Positions 12,201 to 22,400 of a DNA stretch of 64,000 bases are shown here, one piece after another. The stretch is from Photobacterium angustum. GTDB taxonomy: Bacteria; Pseudomonadota; Gammaproteobacteria; Enterobacterales; Vibrionaceae. The position numbers and the translations under genes were made by a program. The notes beneath the pieces were generated by a model, which worked only from the letters and a program-made list of their open reading frames with translations, searched no databases and had not been told where the DNA came from. Within the stretch, counting starts at the first letter, position 1. Every line of letters begins with the position of its first letter. Location: the NCBI RefSeq assembly GCF_002954615.1, contig NZ_MSCJ01000001.1:1798001-1862000 (forward strand). The letters run 5' to 3'.

Positions 12201-13084
12201 ATGCTTTTGGTGATATTAATATCACACTCAAAGCCAGCAGTATTGATACCGACACTATCTTAGGATCAGAAATTACGCATTATGGTCAAACTGTTGAGAA
12301 GAATATCAGTTTAACTATTGAACCTATGCCTGATGCGCCAGAGCTTAATCTTCAATACAACAGCGTTATAGCTAAAACCGAAACGACGATTGCGCTAAAT
12401 CTTGAGCTATCAATGTTTAATCCTGCGCCTAATGAGCAAGGGAGTATTATTATCACAGGTTATCCTAGTGATTTCGTATTCTCAGCAGGCCAAGCGAAAG
12501 GAAATGGTTGGGAAGTCGCATTTGACGATATTGCCGTTCTGACGATGACAGCCAATAGTGAGCAAGATTTCTCTCTTTCTATTGAGCCAATCTCAACTCT
12601 GAATGGACAAACGGCTACGGGGATTACGCAAACCATTGACGTTAGCATCACTGATAAAAATGATAATTCGCTTATCGGCACTGCAAATGATGATGTGATC
12701 TTTGGTACTGCCAATAACGATAGCATGACGGGCGGTAGCGGTAATGATAGCTTTGTATTCAAAGCAGAAGATCAAGGAACAATCACTAATCCGGCACAAG
12801 ATACCATTGTAGATTTCGATATCACAGCTAATAGCGATAATATCGATTTACGCGCTATTTTAAATAGTGTCACTGATGGAATCACGGCTGATAACTTTAT
12901 TGATATTACGGAAAATAACGGTTCAGTGACGTTACATATTAAGGAAAATGGCGAAGATGTTAGCCAAGAGATCACGTTAGAAAACGTGGACAAAAATGCG
13001 CTCTATGGTAGTGATTCAAGTTCAACAACAGATGCCGAGCTTTTACAAAAAATGATAGATGATAATAATTTATTAGCTGGCTAA
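260..13084 (+). CDS. Giant type I-secreted repeat adhesin (first paralog)
   Basis: A 4274-aa secreted surface protein of the large repetitive biofilm/adhesion class exported by type I secretion. There is no Sec signal peptide. The N-terminal ~120 residues form a short unique domain. Residues ~130-1645 hold about 15 bacterial Ig-like modules of ~100 aa, each with IKDT at the boundary and an ending close to D-x-AGN. A further Ig-like unit follows to ~1770. Residues ~1770-2590 look like five ~140-160-aa repeats of the T1SS-143 type (recurring DSDG and closing DG). A long cadherin/VCBS-like stalk follows. Near residue 4141 lie one or two RTX-type GTANDD / GGSGND turns, then the ~130-aa C-terminal secretion-target domain seen in the VCA0849 family. 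Modules 2-14 are arranged as a 506-aa super-repeat. The exporter is encoded downstream. The adhesive ligand cannot be read from the sequence; the class is confident, the partner is not. Confidence 0.93.
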   Translation: MKPMMYVVIEGIIWKITDSGEWVQIPPSEIIDQSIPFIKERAYINDILKTQTNQDDAPVIESSSHRTQFFLDANVDQEPLSSNSASFISQIKATLAETLPKAGFSTRSIASVQKTENESIADAIPSLKASATLSASIIDGNDGYKSRFETPSATLLGNAIDIEDGRIVIVNVTDINGKVFTASAIVQNQKWIVNNQDLSSLAEGELSIYASVTDFYGNVVDAKDTTIKDTFAEINAKIDGKGDNYLNLSEITNSDLLGEINFVESDQPISITITDSQGKTLRFETVNDAAAWQINNADLSSLAEGELTVLAETVDIAGNPASATSTIIKDTLATITADFDGNGDRFLNQAEVSTTGLFGSIANIEDGQTVTITVTDSKGFEKTFESTVSVGKWTVSNADFTDLADGELTVLAETTDIAGNPASATNTIIKDTAANITTSVDGKGDEYINAVETPITDLFGAVENIEDGQTVTIAIADSSGAEKIYTATVNNGKWTINDADLTSLAEGQLTVTTTATDIAGNTTSATNTIIKDTLAEITANFEANGDSFLNKAEIDTKTTLFGDIDFVEDNQPVTVKVTDSNGKTITLTTTVISGAWQIDDVDLSALAEGELTVTAEVIDVAGNPASTTNTIIKDTLSTITANFDGKGDEYLNRDEISVTDLFGSVSNVEDGQTVEIKVTDSNGLEKSFETTVIDGKWTIEDADLTNFAEGELTVIAETVDLAGNTSSASNIIIKDTFTGISADFDGKGDEYLNHVEIPITDLLGKIENVEDGQFVTITITDSNRLEKIYTTTVINGNWTVDNADLTGLSEGELTVIADTVDIAGNQVSATDTIIKDTLATITADFEGNGDRFLNQAEVSTTELFGTIANIEDGQKVTITVTDSQGLEKTFESTISAGKWSVSNADLTDLAEGEITVQAESTDIAGNPASATNTIIKDTTANITTSFDGKGDEYLNAVETPIADLFGAVENIEDGQTVTITITDSSGAEKIYTTTVNNGKWTVNGADLTTLAEGQLTITTTATDIAGNTTSATDTITKDTLAEITANFEASGDSFLNKSEIDAKTTLFGDVDFVEDNQNVDVSVTDKDGKNLTFSTTVLNGAWVVKDADLSTLADGELIITSKTSDIAGNPASITNTIIKDTLSTITANFDGKGDEYLNRDEISVTDLFGSVSNVEDGQTVAIKVTDSNGIEKSFETTVINGKWTVENADLTDFVEGELTVIAETVDLAGNTSSASNTIIKDTLSGINANFDGKGDEYLNRVETPVTDLLGKIENVEDGQFVTITITDSNGLEKIYTTTVINGNWTVDNADLTGLSEGELTVIADTVDIAGNQVSATDTIIKDTLATITADFEGNGDRFLNQAEVSTTELFGTIANIEDGQTVTITVTDSQGLEKTFESTISAGKWSVSNADLTDLAEGEITVQAESTDIAGNPASATNTIIKDTTANITTSFDGKGDEYLNAVETPITDLFGAVENIEDGQTVTIAIADSSGAEKIFTTTVDNGKWTVNGADLTTLAEGQLTITTTATDIAGNTTLATDTITKDTLAEITANFDANGDSFLNKAEIDAKTTLFGDVDFVEDNQPVTVKVTDNNGKTITLTTSVINGAWQINDADLSALADGELTVTAEVIDIAGNTKETSNTIIKDTSVLTIDIDTSSYQQGGLNVSAIKNGQVPYLQGSTTGTQAGDKITVTFSDGIDTVSLTTSVDSSGNWRIEDIKLSQLDPQQIWQMIATVTDTAGNTASDDMPTFASSSDMTFSEKALETESSIESTSTINIEFAEFTFNAAQTALEQLTSNGKDVTVTISADGLTLTVQTDTTTVLTAVIDPSTQTVKTTLSAAIDHSPGNPNTETLIFIDGIQTDSDGTSETVIVPIEINIQDAAPEIVDDTSEVIEGNVVTGNVLTNDVDVDASLFVKSITINGETKALNNTSVTFDLPEGKFTINSDGEWTFTANRNLNHSQGDINLVIDYVASDKDQYENNASLTVSVKDGLANVILDNNAKTIESMITAGSSTYKGEFTVQAGADNPDPSSLTFNSKTITALEALNLYSGISTSSLSYTVSSDGKTITAKAGGDTIFTLSLSATASGDNATGTVTLVQHFPLNQQGLSDAITLPLFIDAIDSDGTAIPTGKFDWVIEDGANPVLATSEQLEFKETDLSNPSNQPNQPLQQTGTITVTIGSDGLNGTTEQSPLYFDLSQLPTGLTSGGKAISYVISADNQTIEARTSSGKVFEISLSARPDAEANSTVDYVFILHQALDQTNANDELTISIPVFIKDNDGDINQTAIDVVIVDGNAPVINTTSIEISETPMSASSPAGSSNQADATITVTAGQDPIVDLNLVLSGTVKSSDGNNITYQGQTLTWQFDGSNTYNASLPNGTVIFSVHLSDIGAVPSGSAANATITVTLNESIDHTNGNDTELNLLLPVEAKDSDGSSSTSNVTVSFLDGLVPSITANSNLNVHENDLLDDNLAADASTTSAPTLSFNQSSDELASVHLDTAQFNSQNYTSGGENITLSAADANGWYNATANGNNIFRIKVNLDGTVQFELFEAIDRPSSSSQGVLNLEFGAIATDVDGDMSATTPFEVAVTDDIPVAGPDEQLAVVEGVDKTLRLLSRGVTGADGGEVVSINYRGKEYPADGNPIDLINTQTVPHTKYGTISVNADGTVIIKTIASEESSGEISDDFSYTVKDSDGDTAVRTKKLSFADDPGRIEVNAEQILEDSMSNPLTIQVFLGDIDQNESLSTITISESSLAGGQLFLNGTLLTATNGVITLSDFISEGDFYKPNGALTYQPASNTAVNQQDTVVLKITATISTNNQDKTLTKDLTIKVLPDADAAIWDETKDYEYTAVEDDSNGIQLNVAANLQDTDGSETLKYRISGIPDGITLKLGNTIISDGKIINADQINDVKIFSDKHSAGIFTFTITALSTEKGNKFLDKSTDRTEESQRLITVNITPEADAPKLSVKNLKGHEDQPIDLSKAIIGKLADNDGSESLSYRIKVQDGWSIQGGDAIEEPAGSGIYIVSAEYIESGQAQLHPKADISSHSEKLTIEVTAISTEAAINGLTSATSTKGATKTISINLKGTIDRPDITDGGNGHWQYIASSTDNTTGFKGTIKGINGFYEDQPLPLDFLITTSDNDKSEEITILITNLPEGVKFIDINGNPLNLEIVGKDASTGLIYRITSDQLTSTYLSIPKDISGNLAFDVNVISTEPDGASGEFNYKVDIEVLPVVDEQDGALLQSTGSEDQHISFLVEPTIRKDSDNSETLTGYKITNLPDGLTLFIDGVEVVIPANGLDLANYKGNQSWAEFINSGRVTILADEDLSGIFDISISYEVTDTSTSGQTANKDINATVQVNIAGVVEANTRLESITDLLSSNDGSPIDLTNAVHFIDEDLDGSEYLDYIVIEVPAGINLIIDHPNGANIDGSGNWIIPAAGLTSDSIKEAMQDLLAGATVSASFNTEVIDLVVKARVVDGNDSRFLEAPVQIQITGKTGGGGSCPPTEAPDKIQGDVIIAKEGEDINLSGLLNGDIDNNPEIALSFFIDVNDLPDNVEITGIGIITEYNDAGEIIGYTITENGLSNMTFIGLDEAWAGSLDIPITITQTSTCNGTKSTSTQNIKIDVVPVVDDIITTTDITSVIEDTATAINLTVLLGDSVNNGQTITGEGTSATGKETINWMKITLVPGGELIGDSAIVTQNPDGSWQVLDPSRLDELLLKPPHNYSGDLTINVETNITDQSDSSSQTDTQTKTSSVIINVEPVTDIATMPDTITEQGDEDGYIHIVGLGAILYDDDGSETISLNLSGVPDGAVMFYSPDGGTTFIQLPNNGKSWSFDIAQADSIYIRPPTDFSGDITLKLDAITNEIGTTEIITSTSEVIIGVNPIGDDIQFIGVPESLSGDEGESFTIPVDIESTETNSNETLFLEVIFSAADQTQLAGLDKIQIGDQEISIIKSGDIWLATAIVNSSTLDQLTLFSCDAFGDINITLKASSIDTDTILGSEITHYGQTVEKNISLTIEPMPDAPELNLQYNSVIAKTETTIALNLELSMFNPAPNEQGSIIITGYPSDFVFSAGQAKGNGWEVAFDDIAVLTMTANSEQDFSLSIEPISTLNGQTATGITQTIDVSITDKNDNSLIGTANDDVIFGTANNDSMTGGSGNDSFVFKAEDQGTITNPAQDTIVDFDITANSDNIDLRAILNSVTDGITADNFIDITENNGSVTLHIKENGEDVSQEITLENVDKNALYGSDSSSTTDAELLQKMIDDNNLLAG
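1253..5200 (+). repeat. 1518-bp higher-order tandem repeat inside the adhesin gene
   Basis: The five Ig-like modules A-B-C-D-E recur in the same order. Landmark TTAGC(C/G)ACTATTACGGC occurs at 1253, 2771 and 4289, exactly 1518 bp (506 codons) apart each time. Copy 1 is 1253-2770, copy 2 is 2771-4288, and copy 3 is partial (A-B-C, to about 5200). Copies 2 and 3 are nearly identical in DNA over their first ~470 bp, which suggests recent duplication or gene conversion. Single modules within a copy are much more diverged. Confidence 0.9.
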
Positions 13085-13113
13085 TACTTCTATTAGGATC
13101 TCCCCCTTCAAAC

Positions 13114-13164
13114 TTAAGTGTTCTGGCGTATTGCTATCTATTTGATAGTAGTACGCCCACTTAA
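13114..13164 (+). terminator. Large intercistronic hairpin after the first adhesin gene
   Basis: Outer arms TTAAGTG / CACTTAA are perfect. Inner arms GGCGTA..GCTATC / GATAG..TACGCC pair around a TATTT loop. No T-run follows, so it is not a classic intrinsic terminator. It may be a processing or attenuation hairpin that sets unequal expression of the two adhesins. Confidence 0.45.
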
Positions 13165-13384
13165 CAGCTTAAAGTCATCCCTTACTACGCCTTATTAATA
13201 GACTTAATATAGTTTTATACAAAAACTATAAATATAACTATCAAGTAGTTAATGAGTAAACAATGACAGTTAACTCAACCTTATTAATAGTTTTGTTACA
13301 ATGCTCACAAAAAAACAATATCAGTAACATTGTTTTGTAAATTTAATGTTCATTCTGACGATTGCTATCTAAAATTGATTAATG

Positions 13385-13422
13385 TTGCGAGATTATGCAT
13401 TGGATTTAAAACATGCTCGCAA
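13385..13422 (+). promoter_or_regulatory. Inverted repeat upstream of the second adhesin gene
   Basis: TTGCGAG and CTCGCAA are 7-bp complementary arms separated by 24 bases, ending about 35 bases before the second adhesin start codon. This could be an mRNA leader structure or an operator. It differs in sequence from the inverted repeat before the first adhesin. Confidence 0.3.
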
Positions 13423-13456
13423 TACTTCTCAATAATAATAGATATAGGGGCCAAGG

Positions 13457-16400
13457 ATGAAGCCAATCATGTATGTAGTTGTTGAAGGCGTTATCTGGAA
13501 AATAACAACGGAAGGTGAATGGATACAAGTTCCTCCATCAGAAATCATCGATGACTCTGTTCCTTTCATAGCAGAGCAGGCACAAGTTAACGACATCATA
13601 AAAACTCAAAATAATGAAGACAATGTTGTTGACTTAGCACAATCTGATACTGCACCTCGTCACACACAAAACGCCTCAGAATCTACTGCCAATTCAAGTG
13701 ATGGTATATCTTTTATTACCCGCATTAAGCCTACGCTTGCTGAAACCTTGCCTGAAGCGGGATTTACTACCCGTCCGACAACTTCCGAAGAAAGAAACGA
13801 ACGAGATGAAATTGGTGATACCATTTTATCACTTCGTAATTCTGCCGCTTTAACAGTCACAATTGTTGATGGTGGTGATGGCTATGAGAACCGCTTTGAA
13901 GTGCCTACGGTCGATATCTTTGGTGACGCTATTGATGTTGAAAATGGCCGTATTGTGGTTGTGACTATCACTGATATTAATGGCAAAGTGTTCACAACAA
14001 ATGCGGTTGTGAAAGATCAAAAATGGTTCATTAACGATCAAGACTTAAGTGAACTCGCTGAAGGTCCACTTGATGTTTATGCTTCTGTCACTGACTACTA
14101 TGGCAATTTTGTTGATGCCACAGATAACACCATCAAAGACACCTTAGCTGAAATTACCGCTAAATTTGATGGCAAGGGTGATAACTATCTCAACCAATTT
14201 GAAATCGTTGTTAGTGATTTATTAGGCGATATCACCTTTGTAGAAAATAACCAACCCGTTACGATTACCGTCACCGATAGCCAAGGTAAAACCATCACCT
14301 TTGAAACGACTAACACTGATGGTACTTGGAACATTAACGACACAGATCTGTCCTCCCTCGCCGAAGGTGAACTCACAGTAGTTGCAGACACGGTCGATAT
14401 TGCAGGTAATCCAGCCTCTGCCACCAGCACTATTATCAAAGATACCCTAGCAAGTATAACGGCAAATTTTGACGGTAAAGGCGATGAATACCTTAACCGT
14501 GTTGAAATCCTTGTAACCGAACTTTTTGGCTCAGTATCTAATGTTGAAAATGGTCAGACTGTCACAATTAAAGTTACCGATAGCAACGGCTTAGAAAAAG
14601 CGTTTGAAACCACCGTAATTGATGGCAAATGGACAATCGATGATGCTGACTTAACCAATTTAGCCGAAGGTGAACTCACTATTTTGGCTGAAACTGTTGA
14701 TATTGCGGGTAACCCAGCTTCAGCGACCAACACCATCATAAAAGACACATTGGCAGACATTAACGCTAATTTTAATGGTAAAGGCGATGAATACCTCAAC
14801 CGTTTTGAAATTCCTGTCACCGATTTATTTGGTAATGTCGAAAACGTAGAAGATGGACAACCCGTTACCATTACCATCACAGATAGCAACGGTATAAAAC
14901 AAACCTTCACCACCACTGTTATTAGTGGTCAATGGACAATTGATGATGCTGACTTAACCGATTTAGCCGAAGGTGAACTCACGGTTATCGCTGATACCAT
15001 TGATATTGCAGGCAACCCAATCTCAGCCACTGATACTATTATCAAAGACACCCTTGCTGACATTACCGCTAACTTTGAAGGTAATGGTGATGAATATTTA
15101 AATGAAGCTGAGATTGCCGCTAAAACCAAGTTGTTTGGTGATATCGACTTTGTTGAAAATAACCAGAAGGTTGACGTTACAGTCACCGACAAAAATGGAA
15201 AAACCATTTCTTTCACCACAACCGTTGTTAATGGCGCATGGGTCATTGAGGATGCAGATTTAGCCACATTAGCTGATGGTGAGCTAACCATTACAGCAGA
15301 AACTAAGGATATCGCAGGTAACCCTGCTATCGCCACCGATACCATCATTAAAGATACCTCAGCACTATCTATTGATATCGTCACTGACAACTACGATTTG
15401 GGCGGATTGAATATTACCGCACTCAAGCTTGGTTATGTCGAGTTTTTAGAAGGGACAACAACGGGCACTCAGACGGGTGATAAGATCGAAGTCACGTTTA
15501 GTGATGGCACTGAAACCGTTATCTTAACAACCACTGTAGATAGTGCAGGAAATTGGCGTATTGAAGATTTCGATCTTAGCCAACTCAATGTACAAAAAAC
15601 ATGGGAAATGTCAGCAACTGTTACCGATGTGGCAGGTAATACGGCGACTGATGATATGCCGACATTAAGACATCCTGATTCTTCAGTTTTTTATGAGACG
15701 ACATTAGATTATCAAGGTTCAGCAACAGCAACGGCTTCTATCAATATCGAGTTTGCTGAGTTTACTTTTAATGCCAATCAAACATTACTAGAAAAGCTGA
15801 CCTCTAACGGTAACCCTATTACAGTGACCATCTCACCGGACGGGCTCACACTAACTGCGGTAAGTAATGGCGTCACCGTTTTAACGGCAACCATTCAAAC
15901 CGCCTCTCAAGACATTAAAATTAGTTTATTTGAACCTATTGATACTAAACTTGGTTTCAATAGCACTCAATCTGCAATATTGATTGATGGTGTCCAAACC
16001 GATAGCGATGGCACAACAGAAACGGTTGTTGCACCCGCGTTAATTTATATCCGAGATTCAGAACCAGCGATTCTTGATGACTATAGCAATGTGATTGAAG
16101 GCAATATTACCTCTGGCAATGTACTCAACAATGATAGTGATCTTGATTCCCCTCTCTCTGTTATTCGTGTCACGATTAACGGTGAAACCAAAGATCTAAC
16201 AGGTCCTTCTGTAACGTTTGATCTTCCTGAAGGTCAACTGACCATAAAAGAAAATGGTCACTGGATTTTCACCGCCAACCGCAATCTCGACCATAGTGCG
16301 GGTGATATTGACCTCGTAGTTAACTATATCGCTGGCGATAAAGATAATGACAACGGAAGTGCGGATCTCACCATCACAATTAAAGATGGTGAAGCAAATA

Positions 16401-19400
16401 CCATCATCAATAACAATGAAAGCAATGTTGAAGGACTGATTTCTAATCCAACAGATACCTTTACGGGTGATTTTATTATTCAAGCGGGATCAGATAACCC
16501 CGATCCTAATAGCATCACATTTAACGCCCAAACCATTGCTACTTTAACTGCTTTAAATCTAACTTCAGGTATTTCAGTTAATTTACTTGAATACACATTA
16601 AGTAGTGATGGAAAAACCATTACAGCGACATCTGGTGGAGAAACCATCTTTACTTTGACCCTAACAGGTGTCGCTAATGGCGATGACGTAACAGGTACTG
16701 TCACTTTTGTTCAATATCGTCCTTTAAATCACACCAATGCCAGTAATGTGATCAAATTACCACTACTGATTGATGCTACCGATCTTGATGGTACGAAAAC
16801 CCCAACAGGACAATTTGATTGGTATATAGAAGATGGCGCAGATCCTGAATTAATCGTCAACCAAGCACTCGACTTTGATGAAGCTAACCTCTCTTCAAAC
16901 CAACCGATATCCAAAACAGGCACTATCGATATTGTTGTTGGCAGTGATGGCTTAGATACTACTCTTACTAATAACCCGCTGTATTTTGATGTATCCCTAT
17001 TACCATCAGGACTCACCAGTGGCGGTGAGCTTATCACCTATACAACCGATCCATTAGGTCAAACTATTGTGGCATCCGTTAATGGTGATAAAGTCTTTGA
17101 TATCATCATTACTCAACAACCTGATGCAGAAGGTAACTCGACGGTTGAGTACACCTTCAACCTATATCAATCTATCGACCAAACCGATCCGAGTGGCATT
17201 GAAACCATTACCATTCCAGTCTTTATTCGCGATAACGATGGTGATATCAATCAAGCTAATATCACTGTCACCATTGCTGATGGTAACAACCCTGTCATTA
17301 CTAACACCACATTAGAAATTACCGAAAACCCAATTGCTGTAGCACCCGATGCGCCACCAGCAGGCACGACAGAAACAGCAAGCTCAACAATTTCTGTTAC
17401 CGCAGGGCAAGATCCGATTGTCGATTTACAACTGGCTCTAACAGGTGCAGTTCAAACCAGTGATGGTGATGCGATCACTCATAACGGTGAAGCACTGACG
17501 TGGCAGTTTGATGGCAACAATACCTATGATGCGGTTTTAGCTAACGGTACGGTGATCTTTTCAATCAACCTTTCCGACATTGGTACTATCGCGGCTGGTG
17601 GCAGTGCAGATGCAACCATTACTATTGTTCTGAATGACTTTATTGATCACCTCAATGGCAAAGATACCAAACTCGATATCACCCTTCCGGTTCAAGCCAT
17701 TGATAGTGATGGCAGTGTTGGAACCTCCAATGTAACAGTCACAATTTGGGATGGTTTGAAGCCAGAAATCATCGTTAATGGCGCTTTAAATGTCCAAGAA
17801 AATGATTTACTTGATGATGGTGTAGACAGTGATACATCAAATACTAATGCACCAACAATGAGCTTTAATACTGGCAGTGATGATGTGGTATCCGTTACCT
17901 TAGATACCGCCCTCTTTAATGGTAAAAACTACACCAGCGCAGGCAAGAACATCACGCTTGGCGCACCTAATGCTGATGGTTGGTATATCGCAACAGCCGC
18001 AGGTAAAGAAATCTTCCAAATCAAAGTTAATCTTGATGGTACGGTGCAATTTGATCTGTTTGCCCCTATTGATCACCCAGACGCTACATCACAAGATACG
18101 CTTAACCTTGAATTTGGTGCCATTCTGACTGACAGCGATGGTGACACCTCGCCTGCCACTATCTTTGATGTGAATATCTTAGATGATGTTCCCAAAGGCG
18201 GTACTGACGGCACATTGGTTTTAGTTGAAGGACAGAGCCAAACATTACAACTATTAACCGATGAGATCACAGGCGCTGACGGCGGTGAAATTGTTAGCTT
18301 CATTTACAACGGTACAACTTACTCTATTGATGGTAATCCGATTGATTTAATCAATACTACGGTTTCGCCGGCGAAAAAATACGGCACCATGGTTGTTAAT
18401 GCTGACGGTACAATTGAAATAACGACTGTCTCTACTTCTGAATTTAGTGGGCAGATTATCGATAACCTGACATATACAGTCAAAGACGGTGACGGCGATA
18501 CCGCAGATCGAACCGCAACAATGGCATTGGGTGATAATCCAGGTCATATCAACGTTGAACTAATGGAAGTCTTGGAAGACACATTGACTGCCCCGTTAAC
18601 AATCAAAGTCTTCCCTGGTGATAATGACCAAAATGAAACCCTTACCAGTATCACTATTAGTGAAAGTTCATTGGCAGGTGGACAACTTTACTTGAATGGC
18701 ACGTTACTCACGGCAGTCGGTGGTGTCATCACGATTACCGATTTTATTCAAGACGGTAACTTCTATTCTCCAAACGGTGAACTCACCTATCAACCAGCCC
18801 CTGATGTTGCAATTAATCAGCAAGGTATGGTGAACCTTGAAGTCACAGCAACCATTTCAAAAGATTCAGGCATTACATCCTTAGAGAAGAAGTTACCTAT
18901 TAAGGTATATCCAAATGCTGATGCACCAGTATGGGACGCCCCTGAAACTGAATACACAGGCGTTGAGGATGATAACGGCAGCATTAAACTCGACCTTGCT
19001 GCCAATCTTACCGATACCGATAGTTCAGAAAAATTAACATATCGAATTTCAGGTATTCCAGATGGCATTACATTAAAACTTAATGGCAATGTCGTTAAAG
19101 ACGGTGATGTATTAAATCAAAATCAATTGAATAAAATCACTATAGTTTCAGATAAAAACCTTGCAGGTAAATTTGAATTTACCGTAACCGCTATAGCGAC
19201 CGAAAAAGGTAATCAGTTCATTGATAAAAATGAGCATCAAACCGAAGAAACACCACACCAAGTTATCATTAACATCAAGCCAGACGCTGATACACCTACC
19301 CTATCGGTGAAGAACATTAAAGGTATTGAAGATCAACCGATTAACTTAAGCCAAGTATTAGTCGGTAAGCTTACCGATACCGATGGTTCTGAAAGTTTAA

Positions 19401-22400
19401 GCTATCAAATCAAAGTCCAAGAAGGCTGGTCGATTAAAGGTGGTGGTGCTATTGAGCAACCAGCAGGCTCAGGTGTTTATATTGTCAGCGCCGAAGATAT
19501 TGAAAGTGGCGAAGCCCTACTTTATCCAAAAGAAGATATTAGCTCATGGACAGAAACGCTGACCATTGAAGTCACGGCGGTATCGACCGAAACCTCCATT
19601 GATGGACTTGATCCCGTTAATATCAACGCGGTGAGTGACACCAAAACCATTACCATTGATTTAAAAGGTGTGATTGATCGCCCTGATGTTGCAGATGGCG
19701 GTAATGGTCATTGGGAGTATGTTGCAGATAGCACAGATAATTCCACAGGCTTTAAAGGCACAATCAAAGGTACGGCAGGCTTTAACGAAGATAGTCCATT
19801 ACCTTTAGATTTCATGATCACCACCAGTGATGATGATAAATCGGAACAGATCACTATTATGATCACCAACCTTCCTGACGGAGTGATGTTTGTTGATAGT
19901 AACGGTGATCCGATCACACTAGAGATCGTGGGCGAAAGTGCATCGACTGGCGTGATCTACCAGATCAGCAACGATCAGCTTAAAACCACCTTCTTAAAAA
20001 CACCGAAAGACTTCAGTGGGCAACTTAATTTTGATGTTAACGTGATTTCAACTGAGCCTGATGGTGACAGCGGCGAATTCAATTACCAAGTAGAAATTGA
20101 TGTGCTTCCTGTCGTTGATGAAAAAGATGGCGCTATCCTTGAAACAACAACGCTTGAGGATAAATCAGCAAACTTCTTAATTGAGCCCGTAATTAATAAA
20201 GATATCGATCACAGTGAAAGTTTAACCGGTTATAAGATCACTGGATTACCTTCAGGCTTAACACTCTTTATTGATGGAATAGAAGTTAACGTTCCTACTG
20301 GTGGATTAGACCTTGCCGCCCACAAAACCAGTGGCGAATCATGGACTGACTTCATTAACAGCGGTCGTGTTACCGTGCTTGCTGATGAAGATTTAAGTGG
20401 TTTATTCAATATTTCAATTAGCTATGAAGTCACTGACACCTCACCTACAGGACAAACAGCGACAAAAGACATTAATGCAACCATTCAGCTTGATGTGAAT
20501 GGTATTGTTGAAGGCGATACCCGTTTAGAATCAACATCAGAAGTGCTCACCAGTACCGATGGAAGCCCTATCGATTTAACCAACGCGGTTCACTTTTTTG
20601 ATGAAGATCTCGATGGCTCAGAGTACCTTGATTACATCATCATCGTCGTTCCAAATGGTATTAACTTAATCGTTGAACACCCAAATGGTGCGTCCATTGA
20701 TGGCAGTGGTAACTGGATTATTCCCGCAACGGGATTAACCAGTGACACCGTAAAAGAATCGATGAAAGATATCTTGGCAGGTGCAACCATTAGCTCTAGC
20801 TTTGATACTGACATTATAGATTTACGTGTTGTAGCCCACGTTATTGATGACGAACATTCACGCTATATTGATGCTCCTCTTCAAGTCCAAATTACTGGTC
20901 ACAGCGGCGGTGGTTCTTGTCTTCCAATTGACGATCCAGATAGCATTCAAGGTGACGATGCCATTATTGCCAAAGAAGGTGAAGATATTGATTTATCAGG
21001 GTTGCTGGATGGCAACATTGACGACAACCCTGAAATAGAAATATCGTTTTTTATTGATATCAATGATCTACCTGCAGGTGTTGAAATTGAAGGCGATGGT
21101 GTTATTCCTGAATACAACGCTGTTGGTGAAATTCTTGGCTATACCATTACACCAAGCGGCTTAGAAAATATGGTCTTTGTTGGACTCGATGAAGATTGGG
21201 CTGGCTGTATTAATATTCCGATTGAGATCACTCAAACGTCCACCTGTAACGGCCAGTCGTCCAAAACAACGCAGAATATCAAGATTGAAGTTATCCCTGT
21301 TGTCGATGACATCATTGTTAATGCAGGACAAACCACGATTCAGGAAGACACCGAATCTGCTATCAACTTAGAATTAATCTTAGGCGATAATATTTTCGCG
21401 GGACAAACCATCAGCGGCGAAGGCGAATCAGCCACAGGTAAAGAAACCATTAACTGGTTGAAAATTTCTTTACCTGCCGGGGCAAAACTCAACGGCGATC
21501 CCGCCATTTTACAAGACAACGGCGATAACACATGGACGATTAAAGACCCAACGCGTTTAGGTGAATTAACCCTAACACCACCACTTAACTTCAGCGGGGA
21601 GTTGACCATTAATGTTACAGCCAACATCACTGATGAAGCTGATTGCCCAACCCAAACCGATACCCAAACCAAAACGGCATCAGTGGTAATCAATGTTGCA
21701 CCAGTAACTGATTTTGCTGAAATGCCCGATAAAATCGAAGTTCTAGGTGACGAAGATAGCTACATTAATATCACAGGCCTAGACGCAATTTTATTTGATG
21801 ATGATGGTTCAGAAACACTATCACTGAGTATTTCAGGACTACCTGAAGGTGCTGTGCTGTTCTATTCACCTGATGGCGGAAATACATTCGTCCAGTTACC
21901 TAACAGCGGTCAATCATGGACTATCAGTGCCAGCCAAATGGACGGGGTTTATATACGTCCACCGCTAGATTTTAGTGGTGATATGAAGCTCAAACTAGAA
22001 GCCATCACCAACGAAATTGGTACCAACGATATTAAAACCTCGACCACTGATTTAGTCGTAGGCGTTAAACCTATTGGCGATGATGTTCAGTTCTTTGATG
22101 TACCAGAAAGTCTTGCTGGAACTGAAGGTGATAGTTTCACTATTCCAGTGAATCTAGAAAGCTATGAAACAAACAGTGATGAAGCATTACGACTCACAGT
22201 AACGATCAGTGCGAATGATCCTGCTCAGTTACAAGGGTTAGATAAAATCGTTATTGGCGGTCAAGAAGTTACCTTTGGGCAAAAAGGAAATAATTGGTTT
22301 GCTACCGTCGTCATTAATGCCAATACACTGGATGAATTCACACTTTATCCAGGTGATGCTTATGGCGATATGAAGATCACATTAGCTGCCAATACTGTTG

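Larger units (their letters stand above)
13085..13456 (+). other. Intergenic region between the two adhesin genes
   Basis: These 372 AT-rich bases contain no credible gene. They hold a large hairpin just after the first adhesin gene (13114-13164) and a second inverted repeat near 13385-13422. The region ends in the same GGGGCCAAGGATGAAGCC start context found at the first adhesin gene. Its length would allow a separate promoter for the second gene. Confidence 0.7.
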
